Shown in pieces: positions 10,801 to 20,360 of a stretch of 64,000 nt of DNA. Within the stretch, counting starts at the first letter, position 1. Each line of letters opens with the position of its first letter. The notes beneath the pieces are model-generated. The model ran no database searches. It saw nothing but the letters and a program-made list of their open reading frames with translations, and was not told the DNA's origin. The DNA is from Nitzschia sp. DOCU1 (Eukaryota > Bacillariophyta > Bacillariophyceae > Bacillariales > Bacillariaceae). The position numbers and the translations under genes are program-made. The stretch is from assembly GCA_951394045.1 (NCBI GenBank), contig OX595988.1:1116001-1180000 (forward strand), written 5' to 3'.

Positions 10801-12315
10801 ACTACCACTAGCGGTCCGTTCCGGAGGTTTAGTGTGACCTTTTGCCGCTTGTGCCGCCATTGCTCGCTGGGCATCTAGCCTTCTGAGTTCTTCATTGTAA
10901 CGGCGACATCGATCGTTGAATCCATTGACAATGACCGCACCCAACATTCGATTAAAGGAGTTCCATTCCTGGGTACGCGTAGCCATGACCGTCGAGTCTG
11001 CTGTCAAAATGGTGTTGTCTTGTTCATCCATTTTGTCCAGTGATGATTTGGACATGACACAAACTTTCCCACTGGAAAAGTCCTTGACGAGCTTTTTGTA
11101 AAGCAGTTTTTCATTTGGCGAAAGCGATTGCAAAGTCAATGCCGCTGCCGCGGCATCTGGATCATCATCCACAAGGTCCACGTCCCCACTCCCCAACGAA
11201 TCCTTGGAATGAACAGAACCGTTGTCCATGCTATCGGTTTGATAATTGGCGATTCGCTCTCGAGCCTTGGCAAACTGAGAGGCGAGTGCTCGTCGGACAG
11301 GTCCGGAACTGACACTCGTATCTTCATTGCTCGTTCCATTGGAAGCAGTATTCTTTCGAGCTGCCCCACCGCCCGTCGGTACGTAAACAATCAAAAAGGG
11401 GGCTCCACTGTTGGAACCACTCGCAGCAGTACCTGCTGGGGACCCCAGTACCGAGCTAGTCGTGGACTTGCTGCTCGGCCCCGACGATAACTCCAGTTGA
11501 CTGACAAATGCTTGCAGAGAAGGCCGAACCTTGGTTCTGTAGTGATCCATGCTTTCCACCGCAGCAATGTAAACGTGACAAAAGGGTCCATTGTGCCACT
11601 CCGAAGGATCTGTCAATGCTGAAGACCCCGCCATGCCACCCCACGCTACATTAGCTGCTTCTCCCGTTCCCGAGGCATTTCCTGTCCTAGTCAAGATCAT
11701 CTCGACTGGGATGCTACTAATGACATCGGATTCTCCACTTCGCATATTCCTGTACTGAACGCTCCGAAGAGTCGACCCATAATCTTTCTGAAAAATGTGA
11801 TTCAACTTTTCAAAGACATTTTCAATGATGGTGTAGGGGGCTATCGAAGGAGCAGACAAACGACTTTTCGAAAGAAGATTGTTTGCCTTGGGGGACATGA
11901 TGGGAGCGCCTGGAGGCTTGGTGGTCGGATCCACAAAATTAACAGTGACATGCATCGGCACTGATTTACTAGTCATGGTGGCGGATTCGGAGACGCCGGC
12001 TTCGTCGTCATCCATACTGTCTGTAGAGAAAAGAGGAGTCTTTTTCGTTTCACGGGCTTGCTTGAGGGACTTGAAACCGGCCAAAAGTGCTTTGTAAAAC
12101 GAGTTGTCCTTTTCATTTGTTTGATTGCTAATGAAATCCTCTTGAAGTAACTCGTCGCTAATAGGTTCGGTCACCGACGACACAGTATCAGGATCTTTGG
12201 AGGATTCTTCTTCTTCTACTATTTCATCATCCACAGCGGTGGATCCTTCGGTCACCTCCTCCTTTTCGTCGGACGGCGGCAGCGGAGGATCAGGAAGAGT
12301 CCCCTCTTCAGACAT
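7822..12315 (-). CDS. TRS130: TRAPP II complex subunit TRS130/TRAPPC10
   Basis: Large subunit of the TRAPP II tethering complex, which activates Rab11/Ypt31-type GTPases at the trans-Golgi. A single uninterrupted frame encodes 1497 residues, somewhat longer than human TRAPPC10 (about 1260). The middle contains the family hallmark FLVKESLAFTYEQMQLPSEA, followed by LLQYDEFSAFLPDL, and later the MRRYLFAREIRLLF segment. The C-terminal third is beta-rich, as in the family's trafficking domains. The first about 110 residues are acidic and low in complexity, and Ser/Gly-rich insertions (about residues 280-400) explain the extra length. The start at 12315 is the first ATG of the frame. The assignment rests on recalled family patterns, not on an alignment. 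Confidence 0.85.
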   Translation of the reverse strand: MSEEGTLPDPPLPPSDEKEEVTEGSTAVDDEIVEEEESSKDPDTVSSVTEPISDELLQEDFISNQTNEKDNSFYKALLAGFKSLKQARETKKTPLFSTDSMDDDEAGVSESATMTSKSVPMHVTVNFVDPTTKPPGAPIMSPKANNLLSKSRLSAPSIAPYTIIENVFEKLNHIFQKDYGSTLRSVQYRNMRSGESDVISSIPVEMILTRTGNASGTGEAANVAWGGMAGSSALTDPSEWHNGPFCHVYIAAVESMDHYRTKVRPSLQAFVSQLELSSGPSSKSTTSSVLGSPAGTAASGSNSGAPFLIVYVPTGGGAARKNTASNGTSNEDTSVSSGPVRRALASQFAKARERIANYQTDSMDNGSVHSKDSLGSGDVDLVDDDPDAAAAALTLQSLSPNEKLLYKKLVKDFSSGKVCVMSKSSLDKMDEQDNTILTADSTVMATRTQEWNSFNRMLGAVIVNGFNDRCRRYNEELRRLDAQRAMAAQAAKGHTKPPERTASGSIFGVSLSSSSNAKPAPSAAFNLGYFFLVKESLAFTYEQMQLPSEALLQYDEFSAFLPDLTFEEHKKALKLRRKSKALKDDLGVPLVELADAADFIGFRKRLRTEFDLTPILEIMRRYLFAREIRLLFKMEQPVEVISRCEAFSKHMYSVMQRGLLECSEQVRKQRETDAAKWVVQFTWDVKSSCEVYLVPDGPSRESSFGDTLSVDTPGSDLTNESGNGSQSDQHVASRLGEILETARLLLKELGDAEFTGGNPLRKYEKSLPDDMFQAWEPWTAPNNPGRDSKANIPKFVRESKTTDRQFLLQDAFSSVEAFEQTYLDIAGAIINLSRYGHRRRLAFRLQGELGEHLVRKGDLKAAAAVFKNTVKVYRTDQWDRCHFWRLFRLAFCQRTTAMPTDYLKTLATCFSPRIAFVAPIKALQALQSDIEKVIENPSIGESKYGTIAFLETSMEVLETASDESTMGTGVDRKQVIKRFCSVGETVCINITVTCHLPREIQLDSLKLFIVEFAAFSSIIENRESVEEDDAAKTIGLEGGVKLLPGKNTFKFEWAPSTAGQFILSTLEVVWKQGFFYYDSMELPAPLLGVDVLPSEPAHSLKLEPAYLVPGHDQEVRITFDAGSDLVTTGSIQMSCSEGITMIGPGEDLASGQWKKDCEIALLPCKPGEKMVLTVHIRCALIDTFSHSSISQTPSFDTAHGLSVKAFTKYLHADAEGADHSSTQTMKTVLEAFAPILEKAALWVESVEALWLIPGERVMISINLVSNTPDHFLVVDLGLLVPPPLKLDTGVDHNADLLQSAVSDEDQLCLSYECIIGSKSESSSIEEPVLHVKLCDDNKKEFSLDLPLGLDEFYLELLENQSINKPTAEAKAALDLSSHEGQMGEPVKLTFTVETQAEGDIVFSIDADGSDWLVSGKVNGSMQRSGFMSLGFMGSCEVVGIPAVAGVLTTFPKLQLGIASLKGGYTPLKMNFTAPESFRSVSRNTAMGVAFPMNKVAI

Positions 12316-12865
12316 GTTGATTCCAGTGCTCCGTATCAGGTCCTATTAGATACTTGAGCCCTCCTGACACTCTCTGTCGCAAGGAAGTATATCCGCAGTC
12401 TACTACTCTATCCAGTTTGTTTGTTCAGAGGGACGAAGTCACCTCTTGTCGTTTGCCTGGTTAGGTGTATGATGACGGGCTCTCCCACCATGGTCCAATG
12501 CGGCGGTTCGTGCTCGCGGCGTGTTTTCGGGGACGGACGAAGGATCTTTGGCGTTAAGAGCCGTTACAGTGGAGTTCGAACAGAGCTCGTGAACCTTACC
12601 GGCCGTCGCGCCTTTTATCGACGACGACTATTACACCGGGTGTCTGAGGCGCTCTAGTAGTAGTAGATTCTTGTATGTAGATGCAGTCAACATTGCAGAA
12701 GAGAGTCTATTAATCAATAAAGCGCCAGGGAAAGCCATGGGAAGAACAACAATACATACATTTTTCTATAACACGTTCCGATCTTCAGGCGGCCCGTTCT
12801 TGCGACGACAGTGGCAACGAATATAACTTGTAGCCAAGATTCCATACTTCTCCAACAGAGTTTTC
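12316..12865. other. Spacer between TRS130 start and UNG end
   Basis: 550 bp holding the 5' leader of TRS130 and the 3' end of UNG. A short AGT repeat is at 12655-12664. No supported gene. Confidence 0.5.
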
Positions 12866-14020
12866 TTATAGATCACCATCCACTCTCCAGTCAATGCCCT
12901 TGTCATAACCAAACTCCTCGAGAGCTTGATTAGCCCGACTGAAGCATTTGCTTCCCATAAATGGCGACTTTGTTTTGGTTGCTCCGAGGGGAGAGGGGTG
13001 GGAGCTGCAGATGATCGTTCGGTGACTATTGCCGGGCGACGACGATGATGACAATGATTCCAAATTGGACAGTCCCAGCGCAGTTTGACACTTTTCCGTT
13101 GCCGGTTTGCCCCAGAGCAAAAAGACCACGCCACCCCCTGGTTGTCCTAAACGACGCTGTTCCTTGGCACGTCGATCCACTGCCCGAATAATTTCATCCG
13201 TCACCAACTCCCAGCCCTTCTTTTGGTGGCTATTCGCTTCTCCATTACGCACCGTCAAGACCGTATTGATCATCAAGACGCCTTGCTTTGCCCAGCGTTC
13301 TAGATTTCCATGTGTAGGGATTTGCTTGAAATTCGATATCTCAGCATCGTTCATCAACTCCTTATAAATATTGCGAAGCGAAGGTGGAGTTCGGATTCCT
13401 TTGCGGACCGAAAAGCACAAGCCATGGGCCTGGTCGGGCCCGTGATAGGGATCCTGGCCGACAATGACAACCTTTACTTGATCCAATGGAGTCCAATTCA
13501 AAGCGGCAAAGGTGTCTTCGGGCGGTGGATATACTTTGTGAGCTTTTCTACAATTATGACAAGTTAAAGGTGAGAGAGCAAGCATGGTGATTGACTCGTG
13601 TTGTCCCACATTCTACTAATCTCACCGCTGAGCAGACACAAACTTGGCTAGACGAGCGAACGAAGGCGTCGCAAAGTGCTTTTCCAGCACATCGTTCCAG
13701 GTGGGCGTCGCGTCGTCATCCCCAGCCTTGTTAAAACCTTTCAAATGGGATAAAAGTTCTCGCACCGCGTCATCGTCATCCTTGTCGATTTTGAGCCGTT
13801 TGTTGGAGCAAACCTCCTCAACTTCTATCGGAGGTGCCCGCTTTGTAATTGCAGATGACTCTTCCGTGCTGGAAGCTACGCTGGACGGCGCCGGCGTCAC
13901 CTTTTTGGCAGATTTCGGTTTGAAGAAAGCAGTGATCATGGCTGATACGGAATGGCCTGTGTTCAATACGAGGGGGGGGTCAAGTGCAAAAGGTTGTGTT
14001 GTGGGATCATTTGTTTTCAT
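12866..14020 (-). CDS. UNG: Uracil-DNA glycosylase
   Basis: Family-1 UDG that removes uracil from DNA in base excision repair. Exons 13626-14020 and 12866-13547 (78-nt intron, GTGAGA...TTGTAG) give 358 residues. The motifs are complete: GQDPYHGPDQAHGLCFS with the catalytic Asp, PPSLRNIYKEL, GVLMINTVLTVR, LLWGKPA and HPSPLG with the catalytic His. The N-terminal 150 residues are a disordered, charged tail. Within it, SAMITAFFKPK resembles the PCNA-binding box of nuclear UNG2, with Ser where Gln is usual. A second in-frame ATG at 13939 would start exactly at MITAFFKPK, so two isoforms are possible. There is no clear organelle presequence. The loop after HPSPLG has an unusual ATKTKSP segment. 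Confidence 0.95.
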
Positions 14021-14363
14021 CTTGGGATGCCATTGTCATTGGTAGATCGGGGGGAGAAGTTCCCTCCTTTTCCCTCGTGCCACAATATTGAGTCACGATT
14101 GGGTCAGTCAAGGCAAGTCATGTTTAAAGTCGGATGAGTCTGAAATCGAGCTCTTGCTTGTTTCTCTGATGCTTTTGTCGATTGAGGTTCTACGGGGGGC
14201 TAACCTCGGGACCAGGTAGTGGTCGTAACCCCCTTCGATCTGTAGATCAGTTTCAGTGAAAGGGGTAGCATTTAAGTTATTCAGTAGGAACAGTGTCTTA
14301 CACTCTAGTTTACAAGTCTTGTGAGAATTAGAAGGCAAAGCATTGTTGCATCTGCCAAAACTT
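14021..14363. other. Spacer between UNG and light-harvesting gene
   Basis: 343 bp, containing the UNG 5' leader and the 3' UTR of the light-harvesting gene. No other feature recognised. Confidence 0.5.
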
Positions 14364-15175
14364 TTAGAAAGCGGGAGTGAAGAAGAAGGGCGTTTCTTGC
14401 ACCACCGGGATCCCATAGATAGCTTCTTGGATGGCGAATCCCAAAATTGCCATCATTGCAATTCGGCCGTGCTTGATCTCTTTTGTCATCATGGCCTTTT
14501 GACCTTCCTTGTCCTTGGGGAACAAGTTTAGAGGATCAAAGTTGCAGTCGCCAGGAAGATATTCCTTAGGCTTTGCTTCTTTGGCATCGGCATTCTCCAG
14601 CTCCACAAGACCCGCAAGAGCAACGACAGCGATCCAATAGACAACATCAATTTTATCCAAACCACCATTCAAAAGCGACGGAGATTCTCCGGCCTTGGTC
14701 AGCAAAGTGGGAAGGCCAGCAGCATCGGCGATTGGCTTATCCCACAATTCAGCAAGCGGCCAGCCCACAACGGCAAGCATGGCAAGACGAGAATGTTTGA
14801 TTTCAGCTTCGCGCATGTAAATTAAGCTTTGTTTATCGGCTCCAGCGAATCCAAAGGGACTGTGTACGGGAAATGACGATGACGACAATGACGACGACAA
14901 GTTAGTTCCATTTCGTGCAAACGGCATCTTTCTGCCTCACAGCAGTCGCGGCAGTTTAAATGTACTCACTCGAAACCAGCATCACCGGCCATGGTACCAT
15001 CAAGGAGCTTTGGTCGTGGTGCAAAGGGAAGTGCCTTGGACATCTGGCCCTTTTCTCCTTCCTTTTGCGTTGGCTCTCCCCATAGATTCAACGAAGTTGC
15101 TCTTCGGGCACCTTGCTGCGAGGGAGCGAACGCACTGGCGGCACTGATAAGAGAAAGAGCGCTGACGAATTTCAT
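14364..15175 (-). CDS. Fucoxanthin-chlorophyll a/c light-harvesting protein (Lhcr-like)
   Basis: Thylakoid antenna protein. Exons 14970-15175 and 14364-14859 (110-nt intron, GTGAGT...CACAG) encode 233 residues. The leader ends SAASAFAPS, a textbook ASAFAP plastid-import motif. The mature protein has GDAGFDPFGFAG, then the two chlorophyll-binding helices with REAEIKHSRLAMLA and TKEIKHGRIAMMA (Glu/Arg ion-pair residues), and a middle helix (VVYWIAVVALAGLVEL). The joint across the intron recreates AGDAGFDPFG, which supports the splice model. The AGDxGFDP opening is more like red-lineage Lhcr proteins (photosystem I antenna) than Lhcf or Lhcx, but the subfamily is inferred only. Possible bZIP sites lie 150-195 bp upstream. 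Confidence 0.93.
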
Positions 15176-15689
15176 GGTTGCTGGTTGTTTGGTTACAAAA
15201 TGCGGCAATTCCAAATTTATGACTTGGTTGCTGGCGACGGTCAAAAGTTTTCTTTGGAAACCATCGGGTGATGATGGGTGGCGTGGTGGAGAAGTGCTGA
15301 TGATCATTTTTGTTGTGGGGGGACGCTGAGTCACGTAACTCGTGGTTCGCCTGGCGCACACGTACGTCACACGCAATATCCTGCATAATGTCGATGTACT
15401 AGGTATCATAGTGGGGATACGTGCATACCAGGTGACCCATGTTCAACTTTTCTATCCCGCCCGATAGTAGAGAAGTCATGATCACGTACCAGTACAGACT
15501 GTCTGTGGACGTACGAACTGCAGTCAATTCGACAACATGCCTACGATATGAGTATCGACGCAATCAGCAACACTCGAGAACTCGCACCGGTTCGGCACCA
15601 TAGCTAGCTTCTAACGCCAAAAGATCTACACGTCGACGAGGGAAAGCAAAATGATAACAGAAGACGTAAAATGAAGATCAGATAGAAGA
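15176..15689. promoter_or_regulatory. Upstream region of the light-harvesting gene
   Basis: 514 bp without a supported gene. On the gene's strand it holds a TGAGTCA palindrome (15327-15333) and a TGACGT word (15364-15369). Both are bZIP-type sites, and TGACGT is the core recognised by stramenopile aureochromes, which are light-regulated bZIP factors. Their use here is inference. Confidence 0.4.
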
Positions 15690-16370
15690 CTATTTGAACT
15701 TCTTTTGAAACCATTCAGGGTCGTCGTCCGCATCGAAGAAGTCGTCGCCCGTTTGTTCCACTACGGGCTCGTCCTCGTCTTCCCCAAGATATTTCTTTGC
15801 CATGGCCTCGAAGCGTTCAACACGGGCAATATCCATCGTCGTCTTGTACGGATCCGGAAACATCATGTCGGCCAGTAGCCATTTTCGGTCCTTCTCGCCT
15901 TTTCGGAGATAGTAGAGATATCGTTTAATGTCTTTTTCGCGCAAGGGATCGTTGTCCAAGCAATCTGATTCTTGAATGAAATATTCCCTGGCATAAGACT
16001 GATAATACTCTGCCCTTGATCGTAACTCGTCGTCTTTGTTGGGCGGCGGAGCCATAGATATTCTGCCACCGGGCCCAGCGGGCTTTAAAAAATCCTCTTC
16101 TCGCTTCTGAAAATCTTTCTCGTCAAAGGCGTTTCCCCAGCGGATCACCTTGATGGACCGCATACAAGTTCGATACAGAGCTTTTGTTAGGGCAGCTGCT
16201 TCCTCGCGTAGGTCGTCTCGCGTCACCGTGCCAGGGATTTCTTTACTGGATGAACTGGAATAGGATGCACATTTCAATGCCCCGATCCGCTGTCTTGAAT
16301 ACCACATCTTCTCCAGTGCCTTTAGGGGTAGGCTCGTAGGCAGGCAAAGCTTCTGTGACTGGAGGACCAT
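15690..16370 (-). CDS. LYR-motif mitochondrial protein
   Basis: Probably a mitochondrial LYRM-type accessory or assembly factor. One exon, 226 residues. The N-terminal 45 residues are basic and hydroxylated with no acids early on (MVLQSQKLCLPTSL...), consistent with a mitochondrial presequence. At about residue 65 is ALYRTCMRSIKVIRW with the Leu-Tyr-Arg tripeptide of the complex-I-LYR superfamily. The remaining 140 residues are highly charged and end in an acidic tail before WFQKKFK, longer than classical LYRM proteins (about 90 residues). The specific partner is not identifiable. The start codon faces the aldo/keto reductase start across 262 bp. Confidence 0.6.
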   Translation of the reverse strand: MVLQSQKLCLPTSLPLKALEKMWYSRQRIGALKCASYSSSSSKEIPGTVTRDDLREEAAALTKALYRTCMRSIKVIRWGNAFDEKDFQKREEDFLKPAGPGGRISMAPPPNKDDELRSRAEYYQSYAREYFIQESDCLDNDPLREKDIKRYLYYLRKGEKDRKWLLADMMFPDPYKTTMDIARVERFEAMAKKYLGEDEDEPVVEQTGDDFFDADDDPEWFQKKFK

Positions 16371-16632
16371 GATTGCAGTGGCTTGATGGGATTGAACGTT
16401 GCGAGTGTTTGTGGTGCCATCGTCAAAAAGGACGACGTTGCGATGGCACGATTGATTCTATTCGATTCGACTCCCGAAGAATAATTGGATCTTCGACTGA
16501 ATCGATCGCATCAACTGCGCGTGGCGCGCCGCGAACGAACGATGCCAAAAGGCAATTCCTTTCATCGAAGCCAAATGTAGAGGAGACCTACCATAGCTAC
16601 AATTTCATCTTGACTGCTTGCCCCTCGAGAAA

Positions 16633-17697
16633 ATGAAAGTCGTTATCCCACGAGCCTATCTGGGCACCATGACTTTTGCCTGGTCGTCCCAGACCAGCAG
16701 TATTGTGGACGAGCCTGTGGCTCTCGAAATGGTCCAGCGTTTTATCAAATTCAATCAGGAAATTGGAGTTGACATGCACCGAGTGGACACAGCGCGAGTC
16801 TACGCTGGAGGGAATACGGAGCCTATGGTTGGAGATGTTCTTCGGAAGGTCGACAAGGGGCTGAAAATTTTGGTGGGAACCAAGGCACATCCATCAGTCA
16901 AGCCAGGCTTGTCGCCGGAGGGAATTCGAGCGCAGTTCTCTACGTCACTTGATGCCATGGGAATGACAGCTGTCGAGGAATATTATTTGCACCAGCCCGA
17001 TACTGAAAACGCTCTACTTGAGAGCCTCAAGTGCGCTCATGCTCTCGTCGAAGAAGGAAAAGTTAAGAAGATTGGAATGAGCAATTACCATGCCAGTGAA
17101 ATGGCCCGTGCTTTTGTGCTTTGTAAGGAACACAACTTGACCCCACCGACTGTATATCAAGGTTTATATAATCCGCTCAATCGGCTTGTGGAGGCTGAAC
17201 TTTTGCCCATTTTGAAAGAAAATGGCTGCTCCTTTGTCGCGTACAATCCTTTAGCCGCTGGTCTCTTGACTGGAAAGCACAAAACCAAAGACGACGTGGC
17301 GCAGGGGCGTTTCAAGAACAACGAGAATTACTTGCCCCGTTTCTATACGTCATCCAACTTTGAGGCCATCAGTCTCATTCGAGAGCAGTGTGAAGCTGAC
17401 AAGATTTCCATGGTAGAAGCAACGTATCGGTGGCTGTTGCGTCACTCGGCCTTGTCGGAGACGGATGGATTCCTTCTTGGCGCCAGCTCGATAGAGCAAC
17501 TGGATCAGAACTTGGCGGCGTGCATAGCGGCGGCAACGAAAGAAGACTTATCTGCCGATATGCTTTCAGCTTTCGACAAAGCTTGGGAACTTACTAAAGA
17601 AGGTGCATTCCCGTATTGGAGATCCTACTCGTCGGACATGCCAAACCGCGACGCCTTGGATCCTGGAGCATCGTATAACGCGGCAAAGGCAAAGTAA
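16633..17697 (+). CDS. Aldo/keto reductase (AKR7-like)
   Basis: NADPH-dependent reductase of small aldehydes, close in pattern to the AKR7 (aflatoxin aldehyde reductase) group. One exon, 354 residues from the ATG at 16633; no ATG lies upstream in frame. The catalytic tetrad is present: Asp in VDTARVYAGG, Tyr in the same motif, Lys in GTKAHPS and His in YYLHQPD. Further AKR signatures are KKIGMSNYHASEM and a late FLLGASSIEQL cofactor-binding segment. No targeting leader is seen, so it is probably cytosolic. It converges with ADA2, ending 74 nt away. Confidence 0.92.
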   Translation: MKVVIPRAYLGTMTFAWSSQTSSIVDEPVALEMVQRFIKFNQEIGVDMHRVDTARVYAGGNTEPMVGDVLRKVDKGLKILVGTKAHPSVKPGLSPEGIRAQFSTSLDAMGMTAVEEYYLHQPDTENALLESLKCAHALVEEGKVKKIGMSNYHASEMARAFVLCKEHNLTPPTVYQGLYNPLNRLVEAELLPILKENGCSFVAYNPLAAGLLTGKHKTKDDVAQGRFKNNENYLPRFYTSSNFEAISLIREQCEADKISMVEATYRWLLRHSALSETDGFLLGASSIEQLDQNLAACIAAATKEDLSADMLSAFDKAWELTKEGAFPYWRSYSSDMPNRDALDPGASYNAAKAK

Positions 17698-17771
17698 TAC
17701 AGAGTCTAGTTCCAGGATCTGAGCTCGCAATACGATGAGACATATGCACGCTTTGAAAAATAAATTATACA

Positions 17772-20360
17772 TTAGTCTGTTGCCATGGGCAGTGGTGGAG
17801 TGACGGTCCTTGCCACCTTGGCTAGCCGGCTAGAAATCCATCCTGCACGTAGCATAAAGTCAACAATCTCCCCACGGCGCTTAATATCCAGTTTAACCAC
17901 CAATCGACGCCCCGACCCTGGACCTTCCTTTTCTAAAAGTCCCTTTGACAAGGATTCTTGAATCAATGCCTTCTTAATCGCCAGGTATTGCGCCGGATAC
18001 ACCCGGAGGTCAATGCACAATTCGGCTTCTCGTTGGGACAACAGATCATATCCACGCGCAGTGGTAATGTCAAACTTGTCGTTGTCCTCGTCGTCACCGC
18101 CGTCCTTTTCCTTGTCGTCAGTTGTTGGCTCGTCTACTTGCATTGCGTCAGCTTTCTCGGACCCAGCCTTTGGAGTTTCAACTTGCTTGTCGTCATCCCC
18201 GCCTTTTTCTTCTTCGGCGGCCATCTTGACCGGTTCTGCATCCTTGACAGCTGGCTCTGTCAAACTGGCGTCTTTCGTCTCATCAGTAGGAGCGACCTTG
18301 ACGTCCTCGTCTGCCTTGTCGTCAGCACTGAGCGTGCTTCCTGTGCGGTTGATGCTACGTCGTACCGTTCTATCGCGGTAGTTCTTCCACAAGGACGATT
18401 CCCCAGTCTCGGATCCTTGCGATGACAAAGCCACCGACGCAGCAACACTGGCTGCGGTCAAGGCAGCAGCCGAAGAAGTTGTCGACGCTGCTACTCCCGC
18501 AGTCCCACCTGTCGCAGCCGCGACTGCCGCCGCATGCTTGGCCGCGGCTTCCTTTTCGAGCTGTGCCACCTTGTGAAACTGTCGCCGCGTCTTGTCAAGC
18601 TCATACTTTTCGGCTTCAGCCAAGGATCGAATGCCAATGCGGCGGTACATTTGAAGCTTGGCGATTTCCTTTCGCAATCGCTTGGCCTTGATAATATCGT
18701 CAATGAATTGCTTGTGTTCGGCTGGTGTATGGAACCGTTCAAACAATCGCACGCGATGTCTCAAGTCGCGTTCGTCTTGAGGCAGGTCTTGCTCATTCTT
18801 GACATACTTGCGATAATCATAGAGGTTGCGGCTGAGAATGAATTGCTTACGCTTCTCTCGTTCATTCTGCTTTTGATAGTAAATCTGCAGGACTTGAAGT
18901 TTGAGCTGCTTTTCTTGTTCCGTGTCTGTTACAAGAAACTCCATGTCCGCCAGAGCCTGTTCCGCTTCATTGTCGTATTCAATGTCAAAGTCTCCCCGGC
19001 GGGGCATGAATCCGACAAGCTCAGCTCCAGGCAACGAGTCGCTATCTTCGGGGTTTGGGGGAAGAACAGTGGGTGCTCCAATCTTTTGTTTGGCATACTT
19101 TTCTTCCCATTCTTTCCGAATCTTGTCAGCCTCCTCCTTGTTAGCAGCCGTAGCAAGAGCCTTGACAAAAATCAGTTCATTCTTGGTGGACAAATCGCGG
19201 GCTACTTCTTGCCCCATCTCTACCCCTTCGACGGGTGGTAAGTAGGGCTTGGGCCAGAGATCTTGATATCCAGGCAGAGATTCCGTGGGGACCACCTTGA
19301 ATCGTTTGCGAGATCGACCTCCACCACCACCAGCCGACGAAACGCTTACATTGCTGGGCAAGCGTGAGAAGGAACGACGCTTGCTCGATTTCACAGACTC
19401 ATCGTCCATGTCCTCGTCAACGTTCGTATTGTCGTCATTATTATTGTAATTGGTCGTCGATGCGGTTTCTTCGTCATTGACATTATTGTCGTCTACAATG
19501 GTATATTGTGGCAAAATGTGACCATACCGTCCCAAAAAGTCATCAAAGTATCGTTCCATGCATCGCTTGGGGGTTTTGCCAACGGATCCATTGCCGCCGA
19601 CCGAATCGGCAATTTCTGTCCAGTTTCCCAGACCATGTGTTTTGATGGCATCCAAAAGACGCAAATCTTCTTCTGCCGTCCAAAACATCTTTGGATCGTC
19701 TGCTACAATGAGACGATACTCGTCGGAAGTAGCCGTATTCTTGGATAATTCGTCCACAGCAGCGGTAGCCGAGCCAGACTCGGACGCTGGCGCTCTGGCT
19801 GCTGCTAGTGGTGGCAATTTGATGACACTTCGAGTCGGCCCAAAGATTGGAAACCGCGTACTATCGCACACCCGATATCCGTGCGTATCATCGTGATTGA
19901 CATTCATGGATGCCACCAGGGGCTGAATGACGGCAATCCCATCGGCCGCCAGTTCCGAGGCCGTCGACGAGGCGGCACTCACACCCTTGTTGACTGCCGC
20001 GTGGTCCGTCGTGGCAAAACAGTCCAAACACAAATCAAAGTCACTACAGACAGCACAGCGGATACGGGGCAATTGTGAAATATCTGAATGACAATAATCG
20101 CATTCATACACGCCGCGGCGTTTTTCACTCGGTAACACCATGGCATCGGCGGGATCCAAACTCGTTTTCTCTTCGGAAGCAGTAGCAGTAGTAGTAGAGT
20201 CTGTGGCAGTTTCTTCTATTGCGGAAACCTTGGCGTCTCCGTCTTCCAAAGGCGGTGCAGGAGTCGTAGTTTCTGTCTCATCCTGCTTGTTGGGTGGCGG
20301 CACCGGCGATGTTCCCCGCCCGGTGCCTTGCTTCCCCTTGCGGCGTTTTCCCCACGCCAT
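17772..20360 (-). CDS. ADA2: Transcriptional adaptor ADA2
   Basis: Adaptor of SAGA-type histone acetyltransferase complexes that activates GCN5. A single exon encodes 862 residues from ATG 20360 (MAWGKRRKGK), which I prefer. An ATG-less extension of the frame to 20498 is open but unlike the family. Domains in order: ZZ zinc finger (YECDYCHSDI, then CAVCSDFDLCLDC), SANT/Myb domain (MFWTAEEDLRLLDAI...GNWTEIA...CMERYFDDF), a basic ADA2 central region, and a C-terminal SWIRM domain (YDLLSQREAELCIDLRVYP). The protein is much longer than yeast Ada2 (434 residues). The additions are acidic, Ala/Ser-rich linkers, notably before the SWIRM domain. Nuclear location is expected. Confidence 0.93.
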   Translation of the reverse strand: MAWGKRRKGKQGTGRGTSPVPPPNKQDETETTTPAPPLEDGDAKVSAIEETATDSTTTATASEEKTSLDPADAMVLPSEKRRGVYECDYCHSDISQLPRIRCAVCSDFDLCLDCFATTDHAAVNKGVSAASSTASELAADGIAVIQPLVASMNVNHDDTHGYRVCDSTRFPIFGPTRSVIKLPPLAAARAPASESGSATAAVDELSKNTATSDEYRLIVADDPKMFWTAEEDLRLLDAIKTHGLGNWTEIADSVGGNGSVGKTPKRCMERYFDDFLGRYGHILPQYTIVDDNNVNDEETASTTNYNNNDDNTNVDEDMDDESVKSSKRRSFSRLPSNVSVSSAGGGGGRSRKRFKVVPTESLPGYQDLWPKPYLPPVEGVEMGQEVARDLSTKNELIFVKALATAANKEEADKIRKEWEEKYAKQKIGAPTVLPPNPEDSDSLPGAELVGFMPRRGDFDIEYDNEAEQALADMEFLVTDTEQEKQLKLQVLQIYYQKQNEREKRKQFILSRNLYDYRKYVKNEQDLPQDERDLRHRVRLFERFHTPAEHKQFIDDIIKAKRLRKEIAKLQMYRRIGIRSLAEAEKYELDKTRRQFHKVAQLEKEAAAKHAAAVAAATGGTAGVAASTTSSAAALTAASVAASVALSSQGSETGESSLWKNYRDRTVRRSINRTGSTLSADDKADEDVKVAPTDETKDASLTEPAVKDAEPVKMAAEEEKGGDDDKQVETPKAGSEKADAMQVDEPTTDDKEKDGGDDEDNDKFDITTARGYDLLSQREAELCIDLRVYPAQYLAIKKALIQESLSKGLLEKEGPGSGRRLVVKLDIKRRGEIVDFMLRAGWISSRLAKVARTVTPPLPMATD

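Noticed and set aside
18534..19241. Plus-strand open frame of 235 codons
   Set aside because: Antisense to the ADA2 central region, which has a clear family match.
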